64,000 nucleotides of DNA from Streptomyces qinzhouensis. Lineage in GTDB: Bacteria > Actinomycetota > Actinomycetes > Streptomycetales > Streptomycetaceae. Location: positions 434,001 through 498,000 of the forward strand of contig NZ_CP042266.1 of the NCBI RefSeq assembly GCF_007856155.1, written 5' to 3'. How positions within the stretch are numbered: position 1 is the stretch's first letter; the number at the start of each line of letters is the position of its first letter. The translations under genes and the position numbers were made by a program. The notes beneath the pieces are model-generated. The model was given only the letters and a program-made list of their open reading frames with translations. It was not told where the DNA came from and did not search any database. Below are positions 19,808 through 27,653 of this stretch, piece after piece.

Positions 19808-22753
19808 TCAGTTCCCCGGTCGCCGTTCCCCGCCGGTCCGGTGGTCCGCCGCAGTCGACCCCCACGCCCGGACCACCCGGTCCAGCTCGACCAGCCGATT
19901 GGACGGTGTTTCGGCCAGCGCCAGATACTCCGCCGTTCGGCCGCCCGCGCCGAGGACGAACGGCGGCTCCTGCGTGCCCTGTCCGGCCAGGGCGCGCCGG
20001 GCCAGATCGTCGACACCGCGCCCGGTGGCGGCCTCCAGGCGGAGGGCCTCGCGGCGCAGATGCCGGGAGACGCCCGGGTCACCGTCGAGCCGCCGCAGCC
20101 ACTCGGTCACCGTGCGGTGCGCTCCGAGCCGGTCGCCGGCGGACCACCCCGACCGGGCCACATGGCGTTCCAGTACGGTACGGAAGCCATAGCGCCGCCC
20201 GGGACCGTCCCCGCCGCCGCACTCCAGCACCCGACGCCGCACCAGCTCGCCCAGCAGGGCCACCGCCTCCGTCTCGGCCAGACCGCACGCCTCCGCCACG
20301 GCGGCGGGCCAGGCCGCCTCGCCGACCACCCCGACCGTCTCCGCGACATGGCGCAGCAGACCGGGGAGCGCGGCCAGCTCCGCCCTGACCCGGCGGCGTA
20401 CCTCGTCCGGGACGACGACACCGCCGTCGTGGCAGGCCGAGCGCATACCGTCCACCGTGAGCAGGCCGGTGTACGCCGCGACCATCCGCGGATTGCCGCC
20501 GGTCACCTCGGTGAGCAGCCGGGCGAACCGCCCGCCGAGCGGATGTTGCCCTGCTCGTTCCGCCACATGGCGCGCCACCGTCGCCGTGTCCCAGGGACGG
20601 AGCGTCAGCGCCGGGCGGCCCGCCGCCGTGCTCCAGCCCGGCCTGCGGTCCAGCAGGGCCGGGCGGGCGGCGGCGACCACCAGGGACGAACCGGGTCCCG
20701 GCGCGCACCCTTCGATCAGGTCCAGCAGTTCGTCCCCGGCGAGGTCGAGATCATCGACCAGTACCACGGCCCGCCGGTGCGGCACGGGGGCCGCCGTGAC
20801 CAGTCGCCACCAGGCCAGCAGGAGCTCCTGGGACACCCGGCGGCCGCCCCGGTCGCCGTCCGCGGACGTACCGTCGAGCAGTGGGGCCAGCCGTGCCAGA
20901 TACCGGTCGGGATCGTCGGCGCCGGACCGCTGAATCGCCTCCACGAGCCTGCGCACAGCGGTTTCGCCGGAGTCGTCCGCCGTGATCCCGCAGCAGTCGC
21001 GCAGCCCGGTGCCGAGCAATCGCAGGGTGCTGTCGTCGACCGCCGCCACCGGGGCCCGTACCACCACGGACGTACGGTCGCTTGCCGTCACGGCCCGTTC
21101 GAACTCTTCGAGCAGCCGGCTCTTGCCCATGCCCGCGTCACCGGTCACCAGGAGCACCCGGGGTGCGGAGTCGTCCGCCGCCGCGGCCAGTAGTTCCGCC
21201 GGCAGTTCCGGCTGCGATCCCGGCTGCGGTCCCGGCTGCCCCGAAGGGCCGCCGGGCAGCGGCGTCGGGGCCGGGGTCGGGGTCGGCCGAAGTCCCGGCG
21301 GATGGGCGCCGTGCGCCGCCCAGGCCCCCGCCCTGTGCTCCACCGGCCGGTACTCCAGGTGCTCCGCCGTCCGGCGGAAGGTCTCCTCCGTCACCCAGAC
21401 CTCGCCGTCATCGACGTCGTACAGCACGTTCTGCGCGTCGTCGACCGCGACCCCGGCGATGGACAGCGGCGCGCCCGCCTGCCCCGGATAGTGGATGAGG
21501 ACCTCTCCGGTGGCGACGGCGGCCCGGACTCCCACCTCGGACGCCCCCCAGCGGTCGCTCGCGAAGTGGTGCCGGACGGCGAGCGCCGCCGAGACCGCGC
21601 GGCGCGCGTGGTCCCGGTCATGGGTGCCGGTGTCGGTGAAAACCAGCAGCCACAGGGCCCCGAGCCGCGCGGCGACACCGCCGCCGAAGCGCTCCGCCTC
21701 GGTCCGTGCCGACCGGCATACCTCCGCGAGTCCGCTCTCGCCGCGGGCATCCGCACCGGCGGACGGCGGCCGGATCACGGCCCGCAGCAGAACCGCCGTC
21801 ACCTCGCTGCGGACGTGCGCCGGATGGACCGGACCGTCCTGGCCCGCGGGTAACGCGGAGACGGCGGGTACCGCGGGGGACCCGGTCCGCCGGCGTACGG
21901 CTCCGACGAGGGCGGAGGTCTCGTGCGAGGGGCGGAGCAGTCCCGGGTCGTGGGCGAGGACCGCCCGGTGCAGCTCCGTCAGTTCGCGCCCCGGTTCCAG
22001 CCCCAGTTCGGCGACGAGGGCGGTGGCGAAGTCCCGGTACACGGCGAGTGCCTCGCCCTGGCGTCCGCACCGGTACAGCGCCGTCATCAGCTGGGCCGGC
22101 AGTCTCTCCCGGTGCCGTACGTCGCGGGCGACCCGGCGGATCCGCGGCAGGATGTGATGGTGGTGGCCCAGGCGCAGTTCCGCGTCGAAGTAGTCCTCGA
22201 AGACATCGAGCCTGGCCTCCTCCAGGGCCCGCAGTTCCGGCCAGGACACCCCGGTCTCCACCAGGTCGGACAGTGCGGGGCCCCGCCACAGGGCGAGGGC
22301 CTCGCGCCAGACGCGGGACGCCGCGGGCAGCAGACCGTCCGCGCAGAGCGCCCTGCCCCGGGCGGCGAGTTCCTGGAACCGCAGCAGATCGACGTGGTCG
22401 GGCTCGGCCCGCAGCAGATAGCCGGGGGGCCGGGTGAGCAGCCGGGGGCCGGTGCTCTCCGCCCCCGCCGACAGCGCGGTCCGCAGATGCCATACGACGT
22501 TCTGCACGCCCTTGCGCGCGGACGGCGGCGCGGTGGATCCCCAGAGGGCGGTGATCAGTCCGCCGGCCGGTACGACTTCGTTGCACCGGAGCAGCAGACA
22601 GCCCAGGACCGCCCGGCGACGCGGGCCGCCCAGGGGGAGAACGTCGTGGCCGCGGGTGACTTCCAGCGGGCCCAGCAGATTCAGCCGGACCTCGGCGGAG
22701 GTGTCCGTCCGTGCGGTCGTGTCGGTGCCGTCCACGACGGTCCGGGTGTTCAC
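19808..22753 (-). CDS. Large SARP-type regulator with cyclase-homology and ATPase domains (PimR-like)
   Basis: 981 residues from GTG at 22753. Residues about 20-110 form an OmpR/PhoB-like winged helix ('LNLLGPLEV'), followed by a BTAD helical domain to about 280. About 310-480 resembles a class III nucleotide cyclase homology domain without obvious metal residues. A P-loop ATPase follows with 'GDAGMGKSR' near 537, then a helical tail. The protein ends without a LuxR helix-turn-helix, as in PimR-type SARP-LAL hybrids. The start overlaps the stop of the upstream SARP gene as GTGA, so translation is probably coupled. Expected role: cytoplasmic activator of the polyketide cluster. The cyclase-like part is more likely a ligand or interaction module than an enzyme. 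Confidence 0.88.
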   Translation of the reverse strand: MNTRTVVDGTDTTARTDTSAEVRLNLLGPLEVTRGHDVLPLGGPRRRAVLGCLLLRCNEVVPAGGLITALWGSTAPPSARKGVQNVVWHLRTALSAGAESTGPRLLTRPPGYLLRAEPDHVDLLRFQELAARGRALCADGLLPAASRVWREALALWRGPALSDLVETGVSWPELRALEEARLDVFEDYFDAELRLGHHHHILPRIRRVARDVRHRERLPAQLMTALYRCGRQGEALAVYRDFATALVAELGLEPGRELTELHRAVLAHDPGLLRPSHETSALVGAVRRRTGSPAVPAVSALPAGQDGPVHPAHVRSEVTAVLLRAVIRPPSAGADARGESGLAEVCRSARTEAERFGGGVAARLGALWLLVFTDTGTHDRDHARRAVSAALAVRHHFASDRWGASEVGVRAAVATGEVLIHYPGQAGAPLSIAGVAVDDAQNVLYDVDDGEVWVTEETFRRTAEHLEYRPVEHRAGAWAAHGAHPPGLRPTPTPAPTPLPGGPSGQPGPQPGSQPELPAELLAAAADDSAPRVLLVTGDAGMGKSRLLEEFERAVTASDRTSVVVRAPVAAVDDSTLRLLGTGLRDCCGITADDSGETAVRRLVEAIQRSGADDPDRYLARLAPLLDGTSADGDRGGRRVSQELLLAWWRLVTAAPVPHRRAVVLVDDLDLAGDELLDLIEGCAPGPGSSLVVAAARPALLDRRPGWSTAAGRPALTLRPWDTATVARHVAERAGQHPLGGRFARLLTEVTGGNPRMVAAYTGLLTVDGMRSACHDGGVVVPDEVRRRVRAELAALPGLLRHVAETVGVVGEAAWPAAVAEACGLAETEAVALLGELVRRRVLECGGGDGPGRRYGFRTVLERHVARSGWSAGDRLGAHRTVTEWLRRLDGDPGVSRHLRREALRLEAATGRGVDDLARRALAGQGTQEPPFVLGAGGRTAEYLALAETPSNRLVELDRVVRAWGSTAADHRTGGERRPGN

Positions 22754-23691
22754 CCGCCGGATCCGTATCCGGTGGGACGGAACGGCGGGCCGGGGTCGAA
22801 CAGCGCGGGGTCGTGGGTGAGTACGGCATGTTGGAGCAGCCTCAGCTCCCGGCCGTCCTCGGATCCGGTGGCGCGGCCCATCGCCTCCCTGGCGCGGTGG
22901 CAGACGTCGAGCGCGTCCACCTGGCGCCCCACCCGGTACAGCGCGATCATCAGCAGTCCGGCCGGGCGGGCGGGGAGCGGCCGCCGCTCCGCGACGACCG
23001 TCAACTCCCGTACCACATCGTGGTTCCGGCCCAGTGCGAGATCCGCGGTCACCGCCGCGAGCCGGGCCGCCCAGCGCTCCTCGCGTACCGCCTCCGACTC
23101 CGGCCAGTGCGCGGATTCCGGCGCCAGATCGGCCAGGACGTCGCCGCGCCAGAGGTCCAGGGCGCGTCGCAGGGTGGCCGAGGCCGCGGCCCAGTTCCGG
23201 GCGGCGAGTTCCCGCTCGCCGCGGGCGGCCTGCTGCCGGAACCGGAGCAGGTCCACCTGGTGGGGAGCCGCTTCGAGCAGACAGCCGCCGCCGGGTCCGG
23301 CCGGATAACCGGTCCGGACGGCGGGCAGGGGGACGCCGGTCCGGACCTCGGGCAGGGCGCTGTGGAGGGCCGATACCGCGCTCCAGACCATCCGCCGCGC
23401 GGTCAGCGGCGCTTCGACCGGCCAGAGGGCATCGGTCAGCTCGTCCGTGGACACGGCCTCGTTGCTGTGCAGCAGGAGGAATCCGAGGACGGTACGGACG
23501 CGCCGGCTGCCGAGCGGACGCGGATCGCCGTACCGCAGGACCTCCAGCGGGCCCAGCAGATTCAGCTCGGTCCGTCGGCTCCGGGGTTCCGGGAGGGTGG
23601 CGGGCCCGGTCCGCCGTCCGGTGGGAACGTATGTCCCCGGCGGCGGGGGCACGGTCCGGACGGCGGGCCGGGGTCGGGTGTACGTCTCCAT
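22750..23691 (-). CDS. SARP-family transcriptional activator
   Basis: 313 residues. An open frame extends far upstream, but ATG at 23691 (protein start METYTRP) lies five bases after the reductase stop and is the operon-consistent choice. After a proline-rich leader, 'ELNLLGPLEVLRYGD' opens the winged-helix DNA-binding domain (about 45-135). The BTAD domain follows ('VDLLRFRQQAARGE' onwards) to about 300. The length matches small SARPs such as ActII-ORF4 plus an N-terminal extension. These proteins bind direct repeats overlapping the -35 region of pathway promoters. It sits between an FMN reductase and a second, larger SARP, so two activators are made from one transcript. Confidence 0.9.
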   Translation of the reverse strand: METYTRPRPAVRTVPPPPGTYVPTGRRTGPATLPEPRSRRTELNLLGPLEVLRYGDPRPLGSRRVRTVLGFLLLHSNEAVSTDELTDALWPVEAPLTARRMVWSAVSALHSALPEVRTGVPLPAVRTGYPAGPGGGCLLEAAPHQVDLLRFRQQAARGERELAARNWAAASATLRRALDLWRGDVLADLAPESAHWPESEAVREERWAARLAAVTADLALGRNHDVVRELTVVAERRPLPARPAGLLMIALYRVGRQVDALDVCHRAREAMGRATGSEDGRELRLLQHAVLTHDPALFDPGPPFRPTGYGSGG

Positions 23692-23696
23692 GGGGC

Positions 23697-24272
23697 TCAC
23701 GCGGACCCCGCTTCCGCCCCGGCCTCGACGGTCAGCCGCAGCATCCTGGCGCAGCGGTGCAGTTCGGCGGCGAACAGACCGAGCCGGGCGGTCAGCGCCG
23801 CGTCCGGCACCGTGGTCGGCGGGCCGGCGGTGAGCGGGAAGCCCCGCCCCTGCCGTACCGTGGCGAAATCCCGGGGGCAGGCGGCGATCTGGGTCGGCAC
23901 CACCCAGCCGCCCAGCGATCTGGCGACGGTGCGCAACTGGTCGCAGACCACGTTCCCGGTGCGCGATCCACTGCCGTGGGCCATCAGCCCGACCGCCTTG
24001 CCCGCGAAGCCGGTTTCGGGCAGTTCGTCCAGTGCCGTCTTGAGGAGGCCCGAATAGCCGCTGTGGTGTACGGGGCTCACCAGCACGACCGCGTCGGCGG
24101 CGGCCACCCGTTCGGGAACGGCGAGCCGGGACAACTCGCGGCGGTCGGCCGTGGCGAGGTCGAGGCTCCGGACCTCGCCGCCCAGTGAGACGGCCGTGTC
24201 CGCGCAGGCCGCTGCCAGCAGCCCGGCCGAGGAGTGCCGACGGGGGCTTCCGATGATCAGGAGCATACGCAC
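23697..24272 (-). CDS. NADPH-dependent FMN reductase (flavodoxin-like fold)
   Basis: 191 residues from GTG at 24272, nine bases after AAGGAG; the in-frame ATG two codons later is a weaker choice. 'MLLIIGSPRRHSSAG' is the beta1-loop of NADPH-dependent FMN reductases, and 'LVSPVHHSGYSGLLKTALDE' matches the second flavin-binding segment of the SsuE/WrbA-like family. It probably supplies reduced flavin or reduces a quinone or imine. As first gene of the operon with two SARPs it belongs to the cluster. A role in supplying FMNH2 for a monooxygenase is possible, but no monooxygenase is visible here. Confidence 0.88.
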   Translation of the reverse strand: MRMLLIIGSPRRHSSAGLLAAACADTAVSLGGEVRSLDLATADRRELSRLAVPERVAAADAVVLVSPVHHSGYSGLLKTALDELPETGFAGKAVGLMAHGSGSRTGNVVCDQLRTVARSLGGWVVPTQIAACPRDFATVRQGRGFPLTAGPPTTVPDAALTARLGLFAAELHRCARMLRLTVEAGAEAGSA

Positions 24273-24667
24273 GGGTGGAATCTCCTTGTCGATACGGGGC
24301 GCCGCGGGCCGGTCGCCGTGCGGACGCGGGGTGCGGGTTCCAGGCGGGAACGGACGGAACAGCCTTTCGCGGCACCCTTCCAAGGAATACCCGGACCGGT
24401 ACGACGGTGGCATCGGGGCCAGCGGCCAGGGCTCTTTACCATCAGCCCGACCCACTGGTTCCAGCTAGCCGGTAGTTCGAACATCCGTACCACCACCGAA
24501 GTCGCGATCGGGCGCGGGGCGGGATCCGGTCGCCGCTCCGCCGACCGGTGGCCCGATGCCGCCGGCACCCGTTGACAGTGCCGTTGTTCCCGGAGCACTC
24601 TGGTCCGTCGGCGAGAGCCCGGAGACGCTGGGCGTCACGGGCGAGCGGGGAAGGCCTCACTGCTGTC
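24273..24667. promoter_or_regulatory. Divergent intergenic region, FMN reductase operon and histidine kinase
   Basis: This 395-bp gap separates diverging genes. It is less GC-rich than its neighbours in places (for example around 24470-24500) and should carry promoters for both sides. I found no strong hairpin or believable small gene. The kinase frame is open back to 24548, but no good ribosome site precedes that codon. Confidence 0.5.
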
Positions 24668-26383
24668 GTGTCGAGCGACCGGATCGTCCATGAGCGGGCC
24701 GCGCTGCGCCGGGTGGCGGCCCTGGTGGCCGGCGCGGCTCCACCGGAGCGGATGTTCGCCGCCGTCGCCGCCGAAGTGGGGCGGGCCATCGGCAGCGATC
24801 TGACCGGCATCTGCCGGTTCGATCCGGACCGCACCGCGTCCGCGGTCGGCGCCTGGTCCGCGAACGGACAGGATCCGCCCTTCCCGGTCGGTACCTGGGT
24901 CCGGCTCGGTGGCCGGAATGTGCTGACGCGGGTGTTCGAGACCGGCGGTCCGGCCCGGATCGACGTGCCGGCCGCCAGCTCCGGCGAGCCCGCCTCCTAT
25001 GCGAAGGCGCGGGGGTTCGGCCCCGTGGTCGGCGTACCCATCAGCGTGGACGGCCGGCTGTGGGGCGCGGTGATGGTGATCTCGATGTCGCCGCGGCCGC
25101 TGCCGCCGGACACCGAGGACCGGCTCGCCGCGTTCACCGACCTGGTGGCGAACGGCATCGCCAACACCCAGGCAAGGACGGAGTTACGGGCGTTCGCCGA
25201 GGAGCAGGCGGCGCTGCGGCGGGTGGCGACCCTCGTGGCGCGGGCGGCCCTGCCGGAGCAGGTGTTCGCCGCGGTCGCCACCGAGGCCGGGCAGCTCATC
25301 GGGGCCGACTTCACCGTCCTCGGCCGGTACGAACCGGCGGGCGCCGCCACCTATGTCGCGGCCTGGACCAGGACGGGCCGAGAGTTCCCGGTCGGCATCC
25401 GGGTGCAGCCCGGGGGCAGGAACATCCACACCCTGGTCTTCGAATCGGGGCGTCCGGCGCGGATCGACGACTACACCGCCGTGACCTCGGGGGCAGCCGC
25501 CCATATCGGGCGCGACTGGGGGTTCCGCGCCGCGGTGGGCATGCCGATCAGTGTCGAGGGCCGGCTGTGGGGCTGCGTCAGCGTGGCGTCGATGCGCGAC
25601 CAGCCGTTGCCGCCGGACACCGAAGAGCGGCTCGCCGGGTTCACCGAACTGGTGGCGACCGCGATCGCGAAGGCCGAGGCGCAGGCGGCGCTGACGGCAT
25701 CACGGGCGCGGATCGTGACCGCCGCCGACTCCGCCCGCCGCCGTATCGAGCGCGATCTGCACGACGGCACCCAGCAGCGTCTGGTCTCGCTGGCCCTGCA
25801 GTTGCGCACCGCGCAGCTGTCGGTGCCCCCCGGCGCGGGTGAACTGAACCGGCAACTCGACGAGGTGGCCGCCGGATTGGTCGACGCGGTCGACGAACTC
25901 CGCGAACTCGCCCGCGGCATCCACCCCGCGGTGCTCGCCGAGGGCGGGCTCCACGCGGCGCTGAAGGCCCTGGCCAGGCGGTCCGCCGTCCCGGTCCGGC
26001 TCGACCTCCGGACGCGGGAACGCTACCCCGAGCCGATCGAGATCGCCGCCTACTACGCCGTCTCCGAAGCCCTGGCCAACACCGCCAAGCATGCCGGGGC
26101 CGACCTGGTCGACGTCCGGGTCGAGGTCCTGGACGACCGGCTGCACATCAGCGTCGGCGACGACGGCCACGGCGGCGCCGACCCGCGGCTGGGCACCGGT
26201 CTGATCGGCCTCACCGACCGGATCGAGGCCCTCGGCGGCCGATTGGGGCTGCACAGCCCACGCGACGCCGGCACGACCCTCCGGCTGACCCTGCCCCTGG
26301 CCGTCCCCGGTGAACCGCCCGGCACCGCGGCCGCCGGTCCCCCGGCGCACGGTGCCGTTCCGGTCGCCCATGACCCGCGGTGA
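24668..26383 (+). CDS. Cytoplasmic sensor histidine kinase with two GAF domains (NarL-partner type)
   Basis: 571 residues from GTG at 24668, after a GGGGAAGG stretch; an upstream start at 24548 is possible. Two similar GAF domains (about 10-165 and 175-330) each begin 'AALRRVA.LVA.AA.PE.(V/M)FAAVA', so they arose by internal duplication. The HisKA_3 dimerisation box is 'ERDLHDGTQQRLV' (phospho-acceptor His about 364). The ATPase domain has the N-box 'EALANTAKHAG' and 'GDDGHGG'. No membrane segment is seen, so it senses a cytoplasmic ligand. The nearby receiver and NarL regulator are likely partners. Whether it controls the polyketide cluster is not shown. Confidence 0.92.
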   Translation: MSSDRIVHERAALRRVAALVAGAAPPERMFAAVAAEVGRAIGSDLTGICRFDPDRTASAVGAWSANGQDPPFPVGTWVRLGGRNVLTRVFETGGPARIDVPAASSGEPASYAKARGFGPVVGVPISVDGRLWGAVMVISMSPRPLPPDTEDRLAAFTDLVANGIANTQARTELRAFAEEQAALRRVATLVARAALPEQVFAAVATEAGQLIGADFTVLGRYEPAGAATYVAAWTRTGREFPVGIRVQPGGRNIHTLVFESGRPARIDDYTAVTSGAAAHIGRDWGFRAAVGMPISVEGRLWGCVSVASMRDQPLPPDTEERLAGFTELVATAIAKAEAQAALTASRARIVTAADSARRRIERDLHDGTQQRLVSLALQLRTAQLSVPPGAGELNRQLDEVAAGLVDAVDELRELARGIHPAVLAEGGLHAALKALARRSAVPVRLDLRTRERYPEPIEIAAYYAVSEALANTAKHAGADLVDVRVEVLDDRLHISVGDDGHGGADPRLGTGLIGLTDRIEALGGRLGLHSPRDAGTTLRLTLPLAVPGEPPGTAAAGPPAHGAVPVAHDPR

Positions 26384-26498
26384 CCGCGGCACCGCGGGGC
26401 CGACACCGCGCGGCCACGCCCCCGCCCCCGTACCGCGGACGACGAAACTACCGGGTAGCGGCAATGCGCGAGGAGATCCACACTGCGATGCTGCCCTC

Positions 26499-26867
26499 AT
26501 GGTGCGTTGTCTGATCGTCGACGACAGCCCGGCCTTCCTGGCCGCGGCCGGCCGGCTGCTGCGGCACCAGGGGATCATCGTCCGCACGGCGGCCAACCGC
26601 GCCGAGGCGCTGCGCGAGACCGAGCGGACCTGGGCGGATGTGGCACTGGTCGATATCGACCTCGGGGGCGAGAGCGGGCTGGAACTGGCCGAACAACTGC
26701 ACCGCCGATCGGTCCCGACAATCCTGATCTCCACCCACTGCGAGCAGGACTACCGGGATCTGATCACCACCAGCCCGGCCATCGGGTTCCTGCCGAAGGC
26801 ATCGCTGTCCGGGCTCGCCGTCACCCGGCTGCTCGACGCCGCTCCTACTGGGCCTCCAGAAAAGTGA
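26499..26867 (+). CDS. Stand-alone response regulator receiver protein
   Basis: 122 residues, a single CheY-like domain. It has the acidic pair after 'CLIVDD', the phospho-acceptor Asp in 'LVDIDLGG', the Thr in 'ILISTHCE' and the Lys in 'LPKAS'. There is no output domain. It lies 115 bp after the histidine kinase in the same direction, so it may be a phosphate sink or intermediate. Its last 23 bases overlap the 3' end of the converging NarL gene. The start at 26499 gives the conserved beta1 strand; a GAGGAG lies too far upstream to be decisive. Confidence 0.88.
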   Translation: MVRCLIVDDSPAFLAAAGRLLRHQGIIVRTAANRAEALRETERTWADVALVDIDLGGESGLELAEQLHRRSVPTILISTHCEQDYRDLITTSPAIGFLPKASLSGLAVTRLLDAAPTGPPEK

Positions 26868-27507
26868 TCACGGCAAGCACCCGGCGGTGATCCTCCACGG
26901 CCTCCGGCAGGCCCAGCTTGGCCAGCAGACTGCGTACATGCTTCTCCACCGTGCCTTCGGTGATCCACAGGTGGCGGGCGATCCCGACATTGGAGCGGCC
27001 TTCGGCCATCAGCGCCAGTACCTCCCGCTCCCGTACGCTCAGCGCTCCGAGCGGGTCCTCCCGGCGCCGGGCCGAGACCAGTTCCCGTACCAGAGCGGAG
27101 TCGACCACCGAGCCGCCTCTGGCCACCCGCTCCAGCGTGTCCAGGAACTCCGCCACATCGGCCACCCGGCTCTTCAGCAGATATCCGATGCCCTGCCCAC
27201 TGGCCAGCAGCTCCATCGCGTGCTCCACCTCGGCATGGGCCGAAAGCACCAGAATCCCGACCCCGGGCAGCTCCTGCCGGATCACCCGGGCCGCCGCCAG
27301 CCCCTCGGTGGTGTGCGTCGGCGGCATCCGGATGTCCACGATCGCCAGATCCGGCCGGTGCGACCGGACCAGGGCCAGCAACTCCGTGGCGTCGCCCGCC
27401 TGCCCGACCACCGTATGTCCGGACCGCTCCACCAGACCGGCCAGTCCTTCGCGCAACAGGACGTCGTCCTCGGCCAGTACCACCCGTAATTCTGCCATGG
27501 TCGGCAT
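26845..27507 (-). CDS. NarL/FixJ-family response regulator
   Basis: 220 residues (or 217 from the second Met at 27498). The receiver is at about 5-125: acidic pair in 'VLAEDD', phospho-acceptor Asp in 'AIVDIRMPP', Ser/Ala switch in 'LVLSAHAE' and Lys in 'YLLKSRV'. A LuxR-type helix-turn-helix lies at about 150-210 ('LSVREREVLALMAEGRSN'). This is the natural output partner for the adjacent HisKA_3 kinase although it is transcribed towards it. A 146-bp gap from the protease gene upstream should hold its promoter. Confidence 0.93.
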   Translation of the reverse strand: MPTMAELRVVLAEDDVLLREGLAGLVERSGHTVVGQAGDATELLALVRSHRPDLAIVDIRMPPTHTTEGLAAARVIRQELPGVGILVLSAHAEVEHAMELLASGQGIGYLLKSRVADVAEFLDTLERVARGGSVVDSALVRELVSARRREDPLGALSVREREVLALMAEGRSNVGIARHLWITEGTVEKHVRSLLAKLGLPEAVEDHRRVLAVITFLEAQ

Positions 27508-27653
27508 TATCGACTACCCCTCCGCCCCTTGGGGCCGCGGCCTCAGCGCATCCCCCAGCGGTGCGGCCGCGCCGGTGGCGCCTCCTTGCCGGGCGGGCGG
27601 CCGTGCCCGCTGAAGGCTCTCAGCGGGGTAACGGTGTCCGCCCGGCTCGGAGG

